Shown here piece after piece: positions 1 to 7,258 of a stretch of DNA of 64,000 bases. Below the pieces are notes generated by a model. That model did not search any database. It worked only from the letters and a program-made list of their open reading frames with translations, and had not been told where the DNA came from. Each line of letters begins with the position of its first letter. Within the stretch, counting starts at the first letter, position 1. This DNA comes from Sulfuricurvum sp. Lineage in GTDB: Bacteria > Campylobacterota > Campylobacteria > Campylobacterales > Sulfurimonadaceae. Location: NCBI GenBank assembly GCA_030696775.1, contig JAUYRN010000031.1:1-64000 (forward strand). The letters run 5' to 3'. Position numbers and translations under genes: made by a program.

Positions 1-6
1 ATTGAT

Positions 7-477
7 ATGAAAACCAGTAGCGGAGATACTTTATCCTTAAATTTTGAAAATACGCAAGAGCTTTCATTGGATTCTCGTCAAAGCGATACTTCAAAAGAAA
101 GCAGCTTCTCGTTTTCATCCATGCAGGCGTTTTCTTTTAAACTTGACAGTAACGGAATTAGTGAGCAAGATCAAAAAGAAATTGATACTTTTATGAAAAA
201 AGCACAACCTTATATCGATAAGTTTATGAAAGAACTCGAAGATCAGACTCAAAACTCTCCGATCAATAAAGTAGCGTCGGATATTACTAAACTTATGGGT
301 GATTTAAAAAATAGCGATGAAAATGTTAAAAATAATACAAAAAAAGGGATTGTAGATCTATTTGACAATGCTGTTAAAAATGTTAAAACAAACGAAAAGA
401 TGATAGATGAAGCTCAAAAATTCTTACAAAAAATTCTCGACGGGTTTAATAAAATTTTAGAACCCTTGTACGCTTAG
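7..477 (+). CDS. hypothetical protein, possibly cut by the window edge
   Basis: I do not recognise a family. The 156-residue reading is hydrophilic, with no signal peptide or membrane segment. It has a Ser-rich first third (about residues 1-50) and a Lys/Asp/Asn-rich, probably helical remainder. The reading frame is still open at base 1 and no ribosome-binding site fits in the six bases before the ATG, so the true start may lie outside the window. It converges on the tetraheme cytochrome gene, and the two stop codons overlap by 4 bp inside a small hairpin. Confidence 0.5.
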   Translation: MKTSSGDTLSLNFENTQELSLDSRQSDTSKESSFSFSSMQAFSFKLDSNGISEQDQKEIDTFMKKAQPYIDKFMKELEDQTQNSPINKVASDITKLMGDLKNSDENVKNNTKKGIVDLFDNAVKNVKTNEKMIDEAQKFLQKILDGFNKILEPLYA

Positions 478-481
478 GGTT
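461..481. terminator. bidirectional terminator-like hairpin
   Basis: AACCCT (461-466) and AGGGTT (476-481) form a perfect 6-bp stem with a 9-base loop. It sits exactly where the two convergent genes end. There is no strong T-run, so termination efficiency is uncertain. Confidence 0.45.
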
Positions 482-833
482 TTAGAAAATCTCTTAATGT
501 AGTCTGTGATGATTGTCCTTTTGGAAGCATGTCTATGGATAGGGACGTTTTTAGCTTCATGTGACAATCACGACATTCACGGATAACGGCATGTTCTGCC
601 ACTCGGGCTGCTTCGATTTTAGCGACGGGATGACATGCGAAACAGTCACTTCCGCAATCTGCCATTTTTTCAGGGTTAGCACTGTGGCATTTGATGCAGG
701 TGGTCATCGGTTTGTGCCGTTTGTCCGAATCGATATTTTTTAAAAGTGCAGGATGACAGGTCATACAATCCCCTGTACATCCAAACACCTGTGTTCCAAA
801 AATAAAAATAAAAGTAAGAATAATTTTTTGCAT
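474..833 (-). CDS. small tetraheme c-type cytochrome
   Basis: Predicted exported electron carrier. From the chosen ATG (MQKIILTF) the 119-residue protein has a hydrophobic signal sequence (about 1-18), then four CxxCH heme c sites at C23, C46, C64 and C87. Periplasmic maturation is inferred from heme c chemistry. A Cys at 19 (VFGC) could be a lipid attachment site, but the lipobox is weak. An open frame extends upstream to 875, but that part is repeat-derived and lacks a signal sequence. No Shine-Dalgarno sequence precedes the ATG. TTGCAG (864-869), a 17-base spacer and TACTAT (841-846) on the minus strand could drive a leaderless transcript. The redox partner cannot be named. Confidence 0.75.
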   Translation of the reverse strand: MQKIILTFIFIFGTQVFGCTGDCMTCHPALLKNIDSDKRHKPMTTCIKCHSANPEKMADCGSDCFACHPVAKIEAARVAEHAVIRECRDCHMKLKTSLSIDMLPKGQSSQTTLRDFLKP

Positions 834-860
834 AAATGAAATAGTACCACGTTCCGATCT

Positions 861-926
861 GCCCTGCAAGGGCAAGCTTTAGCGCCTTAGCGGCTAGCGT
901 AGAATCGAGGGCTTCGCTCCCGATTC
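861..926 (+). repeat. hairpin-core-GTAG-hairpin element, copy 1
   Basis: Left hairpin GCCCT/AGGGC (861-865 and 869-873, loop GCA). The conserved core is 874-902, beginning AAGCTT and ending CTTAGCGGCTAGCGTAG. The right hairpin is GAATCG/CGATTC (902-907 and 921-926), extended by an imperfect inner stem. It lies between clpB and the cytochrome gene, antisense to both. Three relatives occur at 3547-3603, 6688-6754 and 15680-15741. Confidence 0.75.
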
Positions 927-943
927 GTTTAAAACAAATGTTC

Positions 944-3520
944 TTATGCCACACTCACCGTTATCTCACCATCTTTTGCATCAAAAGCAACGGATGATCC
1001 CTCAGTCACTTCACCACCTAGAATCAAATCAGCCAAACGGTCTTCTACGATCTCATACAATGCGCGCTTAAGAGGTCGTGCTCCGTAAACTGGATCAAAT
1101 CCGGCTTCTGCAACATACTGTTTTGCCGCATCACTCAAAGTTAGAGTAATATCACGTTCCACGACTTTTGCCGCAATATCTGCAAAGAAAAGATCGACAA
1201 TGCTCAAAATCTGCGCTTCTCCCAACGGATTAAACACAACAACATCATCCAAACGATTCAAAAACTCAGGCTTAAAGTGAAGCTTTAGTTCACCTAGCAC
1301 CATCTCTTCCAAACCACTCTCTCCATGATGGGCCATAATCTTATCGCTAGCGATGTTAGAGGTCAAAATGATGATAGTGTTGGTGAAATCAACGACTACC
1401 CCTTTATTGTCCGTCAAACGTCCATCATCGAGCACCTGAAGCAATACATTGAAAACATCGGGATGTGCTTTTTCAACCTCATCGAATAAAATAACGCTGT
1501 ACGGTTTACGGCGTACCGCTTCGGTGAGTTGTCCGCCCTCATCAAAACCGACATATCCCGGAGGTGCACCGACCAGACGCGATACCGCGTGTTTTTCCAT
1601 ATATTCCGACATATCGATGCGAATCATCGATTCACTGCTGTCGAAAAGAAACTTCGCCAACGTTTTTGCCGTCTGCGTTTTCCCTACTCCCGTAGGTCCT
1701 AGGAACAAGAACGATCCAATCGGACGGCTTTTATCGGAGAGTCCTGCTTTATTTCGCTTGATAGCGCGTGCTACTGCATGGGTTGCTTTTTCTTGTCCTA
1801 CAACATCACGATTAAGCTCATCTTCGATGTGGAGAATTTTTTCTTTTTCACCTTGGAGCATCTTGTTTACAGGAATTTTTGTCCAACGGCTGACAATGCC
1901 TGCAATCGACGCTTCATCTACACTGTTTTTAAGCAATGTTCCTTGAGACTGCATCACTTTCCATTTTTCTTGCAGCTCTTTTTCATCATTGAGTAATTTA
2001 GGAATCTGCCCATGAGTGATCTCAGCAACTTTACTAAAATCGCCACTTTGTTGTGCATTTTCTGCTTCACGACGTTTGGATTCGATTTCACGCTTGATTT
2101 TTGAAACGCGATCAAACTCCTCTTTTTCATGGGCGAACTGGGCTTCAAGACTTCGACGTTCTTCACTTACATCAGCAAGTTCTTTGATAATTTCTTCGAG
2201 ACGTTTTGTATTTGCAACACTCTCTTCCATCTTTAATGCTTCATTTTCGACCTGCAACTGAGTCATTTTTCGTTTGACGCTTGCCAAAGCATTGGGCTCA
2301 GATTCGATTTGCATGCGTAATTCTGCTGCGGCTTCATCGATCAAATCAATCGCTTTGTCCGGTAAAAATCGGTCATTGATGTATCGATCCGACAATTTAG
2401 CTGCTGCAACCAATGCTGAATCGGTAATAGTAATACTGTGATGCGCTTCCAATCGCTCTTTGAGTCCGCGTAAAATCTGTAACGTCTGATTCACACTCGG
2501 TTCTTCGACATGAACAGGTTGAAAACGTCGTTGAAGCGCGGCATCTTTTTCAAAATATTTACGATATTCTTTAAGCGTTGTCGCTCCTATCGTATGAAGT
2601 TCTCCTCGTGCAAGAGCAGGTTTGAGTATATTGGCAGCATCCATGGATCCCTCAGCTGCCCCAGCTCCTACAATCGTGTGAATCTCATCGATAAAGAGAA
2701 TAATATTGGCGCTTTTTTTAACCTCATCGATCACTGCTTTAAGACGATCTTCGAACTCACCTCGATATTTTGCTCCTGCGATAAGAGCACTCATATCCAA
2801 TGCAACCACTCGTTTGTTTTGTAAACTAAGCGGGACATCTTTAGAGATGATTCGTTGTGCGAGTCCTTCCACTAAAGCAGTCTTACCCACCCCTGGTTCA
2901 CCCAAAAGAATTGGATTATTCTTCGTTTTACGAATCAGAATTTGCATCATTCGGCTAATCTCTTCATCTCGACCGATAACAGGAGAGAGTTTCCCCTCCA
3001 CTGCCAGTTTTGTTAAATCGATTCCGTATTTAGCGAGAGATTCAAGATTTTCATCCGCACTTTGAGACTCTATTTTTTGCCCTGCGCGCATGGCTTCAAG
3101 AGTTTTACGTAATTCAAAGACATCAACATATTTTCCTAAAATGTCTTTAAATGGAGGATGACTGAGATTCCCTACTAAAAAGGTGTCAATTGCAATAAAA
3201 GCATCACCATTGACTGCCATTTCTGCAGTAGCACGCTCTAATGCGTGTGCAAAATTACGTGATAGACGAATGCTTTCTTTCGTTACACTCGAGACACTTG
3301 GAAGCTTGCTCGCAACACTTTTTACATCCAATTCAATGGCTGTTTTATCTACATTCATTTTCATCAGCGCTTGATTAAGCGGTGAGTTACTGTTCGCAAG
3401 CAGTGCCCATAAAAAGTGTATAGGCTCGGCTTCACTGTTTCTATTGAGTAATGCTAAAGAGATGGATGAATCGATCATCTCGGTCATTTGGTGGGTTAGT
3501 TTTTCAAATATATTATTCAT
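944..3520 (-). CDS. clpB: ClpB, ATP-dependent protein disaggregase
   Basis: Hsp100 hexameric AAA+ unfoldase that works with DnaK/DnaJ to rescue aggregated cytosolic protein. At 858 residues it has the family length. The order is an N-terminal Clp-N repeat domain ([11 protein letters not shown] onward), the first nucleotide-binding domain with Walker A GEPGVGKT (near residue 207), a coiled-coil middle domain rich in Glu/Lys/Arg (about 400-520), then the second domain with GPTGVGKT and the C-terminal ClpB small domain. The ATG has a good upstream AAAGGA. A TTGACA/TATAAT promoter lies about 100 bases upstream, and the leader contains a copy of the hairpin-core element. No CIRCE element is visible. 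Confidence 0.97.
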   Translation of the reverse strand: MNNIFEKLTHQMTEMIDSSISLALLNRNSEAEPIHFLWALLANSNSPLNQALMKMNVDKTAIELDVKSVASKLPSVSSVTKESIRLSRNFAHALERATAEMAVNGDAFIAIDTFLVGNLSHPPFKDILGKYVDVFELRKTLEAMRAGQKIESQSADENLESLAKYGIDLTKLAVEGKLSPVIGRDEEISRMMQILIRKTKNNPILLGEPGVGKTALVEGLAQRIISKDVPLSLQNKRVVALDMSALIAGAKYRGEFEDRLKAVIDEVKKSANIILFIDEIHTIVGAGAAEGSMDAANILKPALARGELHTIGATTLKEYRKYFEKDAALQRRFQPVHVEEPSVNQTLQILRGLKERLEAHHSITITDSALVAAAKLSDRYINDRFLPDKAIDLIDEAAAELRMQIESEPNALASVKRKMTQLQVENEALKMEESVANTKRLEEIIKELADVSEERRSLEAQFAHEKEEFDRVSKIKREIESKRREAENAQQSGDFSKVAEITHGQIPKLLNDEKELQEKWKVMQSQGTLLKNSVDEASIAGIVSRWTKIPVNKMLQGEKEKILHIEDELNRDVVGQEKATHAVARAIKRNKAGLSDKSRPIGSFLFLGPTGVGKTQTAKTLAKFLFDSSESMIRIDMSEYMEKHAVSRLVGAPPGYVGFDEGGQLTEAVRRKPYSVILFDEVEKAHPDVFNVLLQVLDDGRLTDNKGVVVDFTNTIIILTSNIASDKIMAHHGESGLEEMVLGELKLHFKPEFLNRLDDVVVFNPLGEAQILSIVDLFFADIAAKVVERDITLTLSDAAKQYVAEAGFDPVYGARPLKRALYEIVEDRLADLILGGEVTEGSSVAFDAKDGEITVSVA

Positions 3521-3546
3521 AATTATTTCCTTTTATTTAAATAAAC

Positions 3547-3603
3547 GCAAAGGGAACTAAGTCCCCTTTGCCTACGCTAACGCTAAGTTCTCCTCAGCGG
3601 AGA
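3547..3603 (-). repeat. hairpin-core-GTAG-hairpin element, copy 4 (short core)
   Basis: On the minus strand: hairpin TCTCC/GGAGA (arms 3589-3593 and 3599-3603), then a shortened core ending TTAGCGTAG (3572-3589). GTAG is followed directly by a perfect 8-bp hairpin GCAAAGGG/CCCTTTGC (3547-3554 and 3564-3571). It lies inside the predicted 5' leader of clpB, in the same orientation as the transcript. Confidence 0.65.
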
Positions 3604-3624
3604 GCTCAGTCCTTCAACAAGATA

Positions 3625-3654
3625 ATTATAATACATTGAGTCACTTATTGTCAA
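3625..3654 (-). promoter_or_regulatory. consensus sigma-70-type promoter of clpB
   Basis: On the minus strand TTGACA (3649-3654) and TATAAT (3625-3630) both match the consensus perfectly, with an 18-base spacer. Transcription would start near 3618, leaving a leader of about 98 bases before clpB. Confidence 0.7.
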
Positions 3655-3673
3655 GTCTTTTGAGTAAAATCAT

Positions 3674-4375
3674 TTAGATTAAAAAAGCTGACACAATTCC
3701 TATCGCGCCTCCGAACACTCCGCCCCATACAACAAGCCATCCTAAATGCTCTTGCATAAGTCCATGCAACATCTCTTTAACCATTAGCGGAGTCAATTCG
3801 GCTAAACGTGTTTCAACGATTTCACCAATCGTATCGGTCAAATGTCCTGCGCCTTGATGCAGATGGGTATTTAGAGCATTGATAAAGGATTCGCTTTGTG
3901 ATATTTCAATCGTCGAGAGTTTGATTTTTTCCAAAAACGGTTCTTTGAGTTTTCCAATAACCGCTTCTCCCCCAAACATTCCTAACATTCCACCTAAACT
4001 TGACTCCATCACACTCTTTACCAAGGCATTATATGCTGGTGTAAAATCAGTTACTTCAATAATAGGAGCTAAATCAATCGTGCGTTCTTGCGAAGCGACA
4101 AAGCTTTCAATCTTTTCAGGGGTAAAAAATTGTTCCATAATCAGTGTTTTCAATGCTTCTCGAATCGATTCAAAACGATCCAATATAATTCCAGATCCAT
4201 ACATAAATGGTACTTTTTCAAACAGCATATGAATCGCAAGCTGGTTGGTAACCGCTCCTGAAAGGGCAAACAACCCTGCACTGCGCAACATATCCGAGCC
4301 AATCCCGCTAAACGCATACGAGCTCCCTACTAAACCTAACGAAATTGCATTTGTCATCCAACCTTTGTCCAACAT
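3674..4375 (-). CDS. DUF445 family membrane protein
   Basis: 233-residue protein with the DUF445 pattern. An N-terminal hydrophobic stretch holds GAVTNQLAIHMLFEKVPF (about residues 40-57), where the family usually has a GxxTNxxAIxMLF motif. A long amphipathic helical region follows, and a C-terminal membrane segment (VWGGVFGGAIGIVSAFLI) ends the protein. Members are inner-membrane proteins of unknown biochemical role. The gene stands alone upstream of clpB with a spacer of about 150 bases holding the clpB promoter. The first ATG is used; ATG at residue 7 is an alternative. Confidence 0.75.
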   Translation of the reverse strand: MLDKGWMTNAISLGLVGSSYAFSGIGSDMLRSAGLFALSGAVTNQLAIHMLFEKVPFMYGSGIILDRFESIREALKTLIMEQFFTPEKIESFVASQERTIDLAPIIEVTDFTPAYNALVKSVMESSLGGMLGMFGGEAVIGKLKEPFLEKIKLSTIEISQSESFINALNTHLHQGAGHLTDTIGEIVETRLAELTPLMVKEMLHGLMQEHLGWLVVWGGVFGGAIGIVSAFLI

Positions 4376-4441
4376 ATAATCTCCTTTAGTTAATACACAT
4401 ATTATACAAAAAAGGTTACAGTTCGGTAAAAAAGATTTCCT

Positions 4442-4930
4442 ATGACATTACATTCTATGCCAACACTGCTTGCGACAGGTAATTCAACTGCTATTTTAGG
4501 TGCTATTTCTGCGACTTTAGAGCGAAGTGATGAAGCTCCTTTTTGGAGACAGAAAACACTTCCTTTTGTAGAAGCTATTTTAAGTGTTCTTATTCCTTTA
4601 CGGGAGCAACACCTTCTTTTTGATCCGGAAGGGAATGCTCATGAGGTGTTAACTCCTGCATTATTACTACGTTGGTGCGATTTGATGAGTCTTAAAACGC
4701 TCGCATTTACCCTTGCAAAAAGTAACGATCAAGGAAAATTAGTCCGTACAAAAATTACGAATGAAATCTATCAGCCGATTGATTTAGAAATTTTGGGGAA
4801 ATATTTGAGCAGTTATACAATCAATCTCGTCGATGAAACACTCGATTTTCCGATCCGAAACTACAATCTTCATATTGGTATTTCGGATCTTATTCGTAAA
4901 ATTTTAAATGGGAATATCACCAATGTTTGA
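4442..4930 (+). CDS. hypothetical protein
   Basis: 162 residues, no recognised family, no signal peptide and no clear membrane helix. It starts MTLHSMPTLLATGNST; the second Met (4457) is an alternative start. The next gene overlaps it by 8 bases (ATG inside the last codons), so the two are probably translationally coupled. The pair is bounded on both sides by opposite-strand genes and so forms its own unit. Confidence 0.6.
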   Translation: MTLHSMPTLLATGNSTAILGAISATLERSDEAPFWRQKTLPFVEAILSVLIPLREQHLLFDPEGNAHEVLTPALLLRWCDLMSLKTLAFTLAKSNDQGKLVRTKITNEIYQPIDLEILGKYLSSYTINLVDETLDFPIRNYNLHIGISDLIRKILNGNITNV

Positions 4931-5354
4931 AGCAAAACCTCTTAAGATCCATACGTATCTCTCAAAAAATGAAATTGAAAAACATCTCGAAAATGTTGAG
5001 TATATTATTATGGCTGCACCATCACTGTTGACTGCCCCTAAGCTACCACTCCATTTTAGTATCTTTTTAAATACTGCAGATAAAATCCCTGAAGAAATAA
5101 AAGAGAAACTGTTGGAAAAATTTTGCCAAGAATATTCGATTACAGCAACGTCTCATGTTCTTAGTAATCGCGAACGTATTGCTTTTGCGCAAACCCCGCA
5201 AGACACCCCGATGCCTCGCCATATCATAGACGATGCGGAAGCCAATACTATTCCATGGACTTTAATGCATATTATTGATTTTCTGGGAGAATCGGATGAA
5301 TTTAAAGAAGCAAAAGACGGCTTGAGCGGGTGGAGTTATAGCTACAATAGCTAA
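4923..5354 (+). CDS. hypothetical protein
   Basis: 143 residues from the chosen ATG (MFEAKPLKIHTYLS). This start was preferred over an upstream ATG at 4908 because GGGA lies in a suitable position and it gives a short coupled overlap with the previous gene. Soluble, acidic, no recognised domain. Its stop overlaps the end of the convergent aminopeptidase gene by 4 bp. Confidence 0.6.
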   Translation: MFEAKPLKIHTYLSKNEIEKHLENVEYIIMAAPSLLTAPKLPLHFSIFLNTADKIPEEIKEKLLEKFCQEYSITATSHVLSNRERIAFAQTPQDTPMPRHIIDDAEANTIPWTLMHIIDFLGESDEFKEAKDGLSGWSYSYNS

Positions 5355-6655
5355 CTCCTACACATCGATTCGATCTCCTCAACCGTTTTGGCGATCATAA
5401 AGGAGAGGTTTTCACATCCGCTTTCGGTAATAAGAATATCATCTTCGATACGGATACCGATTCCTCGGTATTTTAGGGATACACTCTCATCGTCAGCTCG
5501 AATATAGATCCCAGGTTCGATAGTCATTACCATTCCCGCTTTAAATACCAAGCTCTGCCCCTCGTCGTCTGCATACGGGCACGGATCATGAACATCCAGC
5601 CCCATCCAGTGACCGATTCCATGAGGAGCGTATTTTTTATGGGATTTCGCTTCGATTAGTGCATTTACCTCTCCGCTTAATATCCCTAAATCAATCAACG
5701 CTTGACACAGTAACTCTTCACTGTAGCGCTGCAACCAATCACGCTTAACATCGGGTTTCATTGCCTCAATCACACGTAACTGAACGTCCAGAACTTTTTC
5801 ATATACCTCACGCTGTGCCGCAGTGAATTTTCCATTGACGGGAAAAGTACGGGTGATGTCACTAGCATAGAGTTCCCATTCACAAGCAGCATCGATAAGT
5901 ACCAGATCACCCTCTTTTAAGACGTCACGGTTATCAATGTAATGCAAGGTGTTCGCATTATTCCCACCGGCTACAATTGCTCCGTATGCCTCATTCATTG
6001 CACCATTGGATAAAAATATATAAGTCATACTCGCTTGTAATTCAAACTCTTTTAATCCATCTCGACATCGCTTCATCACTTCATGATGCGCCAATGCGGT
6101 TAAAGAAATCGCATGGCGTATTTTGTCTATCTCTTCAGGTGATTTGATCAATCTCATCGAACGGGTCAAATGTGTTACATCATGAAAACTGCGAATGGTT
6201 CGCTTGACACCTCGTGCTTCTCGCAACTCTTTTGCGCTTTGCTGCGCTAATTTCAAATGATTGGAGTCATCGTGAAAATCAAAATAAAGGGCAATGTGTT
6301 CACGCAAAATTTCTTTGATATGATTGGGGTATTCAAGGATACTATGAACTTCATCAACATCAAAAAGCTTCATTGCACCCTCAACACCAAGACGCGCTCC
6401 GTTCCATAATGCGAACTCATCGCTGTGGGGCTCAACGTATAAAATAACTCGATTGGATTCACGTGTTTTGACTAAAACTACAGCACTGTTCGTTTCTTCA
6501 AATCCGGTAAGGTAATAAAAATCGCTGTTTTGGCGGTAAGAGTATTCCGTATCATTGGAACGTGTTTTAAGGGGAGACGAGGAGAGGATTATAACTCCCT
6601 CTTCTATGCTAGCTAGTAATTTTTGCCGTCTGGCTTGGTAATGTGTTTCGTTCAT
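5351..6655 (-). CDS. pepP: Xaa-Pro aminopeptidase (M24B family)
   Basis: Cytosolic dimetal peptidase that removes an N-terminal residue preceding proline. The 434-residue protein has the aminopeptidase P N-terminal domain (RQNSDFYYLTGF, ARLG) followed by the pita-bread catalytic fold. The metal ligands can be read in order: Asp in LIDAACEW, Asp in ASDITRTF, His in HGIGHWMG, Glu in TIEPGIY and Glu in IRIEDDIL. It is downstream of cheW in the same direction, separated by about 105 bases that hold a copy of the hairpin-core element. Confidence 0.93.
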   Translation of the reverse strand: MNETHYQARRQKLLASIEEGVIILSSSPLKTRSNDTEYSYRQNSDFYYLTGFEETNSAVVLVKTRESNRVILYVEPHSDEFALWNGARLGVEGAMKLFDVDEVHSILEYPNHIKEILREHIALYFDFHDDSNHLKLAQQSAKELREARGVKRTIRSFHDVTHLTRSMRLIKSPEEIDKIRHAISLTALAHHEVMKRCRDGLKEFELQASMTYIFLSNGAMNEAYGAIVAGGNNANTLHYIDNRDVLKEGDLVLIDAACEWELYASDITRTFPVNGKFTAAQREVYEKVLDVQLRVIEAMKPDVKRDWLQRYSEELLCQALIDLGILSGEVNALIEAKSHKKYAPHGIGHWMGLDVHDPCPYADDEGQSLVFKAGMVMTIEPGIYIRADDESVSLKYRGIGIRIEDDILITESGCENLSFMIAKTVEEIESMCRS

Positions 6656-6687
6656 GAATGCTATTGTGCCATAAATACAAAGATTTC

Positions 6688-6754
6688 TGTCTCTAAAGAG
6701 ACAAGCTTTAGTGCCCTAGCGGCTAGCGTAGTAAAATGGATGTATTCATTTTAC
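6688..6754 (+). repeat. hairpin-core-GTAG-hairpin element, copy 2
   Basis: Left hairpin TGTCTC/GAGACA (6688-6693 and 6698-6703). The core (6703-6731) starts AAGCTTTAG and ends CCTAGCGGCTAGCGTAG. The right hairpin is GTAAAATG/CATTTTAC (6731-6738 and 6747-6754), a perfect 8-bp stem. It lies in the cheW-pepP spacer, antisense to both genes. The core matches copy 1 closely, while both hairpins are unrelated in sequence. Confidence 0.75.
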
Positions 6755-6761
6755 GTCTAAT

Positions 6762-7256
6762 TTAGAAATTTCGTTCTAATAATTTATGCACTTTCAAAAT
6801 GGTTACAATACGATCAGCTTGCTTACCAACACCGTCAATCATCGTTTCGCTTTCAGAAATCGTATCGGGTGCCGGTCCAATATCACGCTTGGGCATACGA
6901 ATCGCCTCGGTAAGTCTATCAATCACAAATCCTGCAACATCATCACCATTTTTCATAACGATAAAGCGAGTCTCATCCGTATGTTTTTGTAACGGCAAAC
7001 CAAAACGAGCCCGTAAATCAATCAACGGAATAACGGATCCGCGTAGATTAAAGACACCCAAAATGTACGATGGAATTTGCGGTACACGCGTCCAGCTAAT
7101 AGGTTTAATAATCTCTTGAATACTCAAGATGGGAATCGAAAATTCTTCTTCTCCAACGATAAAGCCCACCAATTGAATCACTTCATCGACTTTCTGATCA
7201 TCGCCGATGAGGGCTTGATTTTGTCTGTTAATGATTTGTTGTAATTTTTCGCTCAT
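6762..7256 (-). CDS. cheW: CheW chemotaxis coupling protein
   Basis: Scaffold linking chemoreceptors to the CheA kinase in polar arrays. The 164-residue protein carries a full CheW domain: VIQLVGFIVGEEEFSIPI (about 24-41), ISWTRVPQIPSYILGVFNLRGSVIPLIDLR in the middle, and the terminal ADRIVTIL strand. It follows cheA after 2 bases, giving the gene order cheV-cheA-cheW common in Campylobacterota. Confidence 0.95.
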   Translation of the reverse strand: MSEKLQQIINRQNQALIGDDQKVDEVIQLVGFIVGEEEFSIPILSIQEIIKPISWTRVPQIPSYILGVFNLRGSVIPLIDLRARFGLPLQKHTDETRFIVMKNGDDVAGFVIDRLTEAIRMPKRDIGPAPDTISESETMIDGVGKQADRIVTILKVHKLLERNF

Positions 7257-7258
7257 GA

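Noticed and set aside
944-3520. Open frames on the plus strand opposite clpB
   Set aside because: Shadow frames of a well-conserved gene, without start signals or domains.
3521-3673. CIRCE (HrcA) operator upstream of clpB
   Set aside because: Looked for TTAGCACTC/GAGTGCTAA inverted repeats; none is present.
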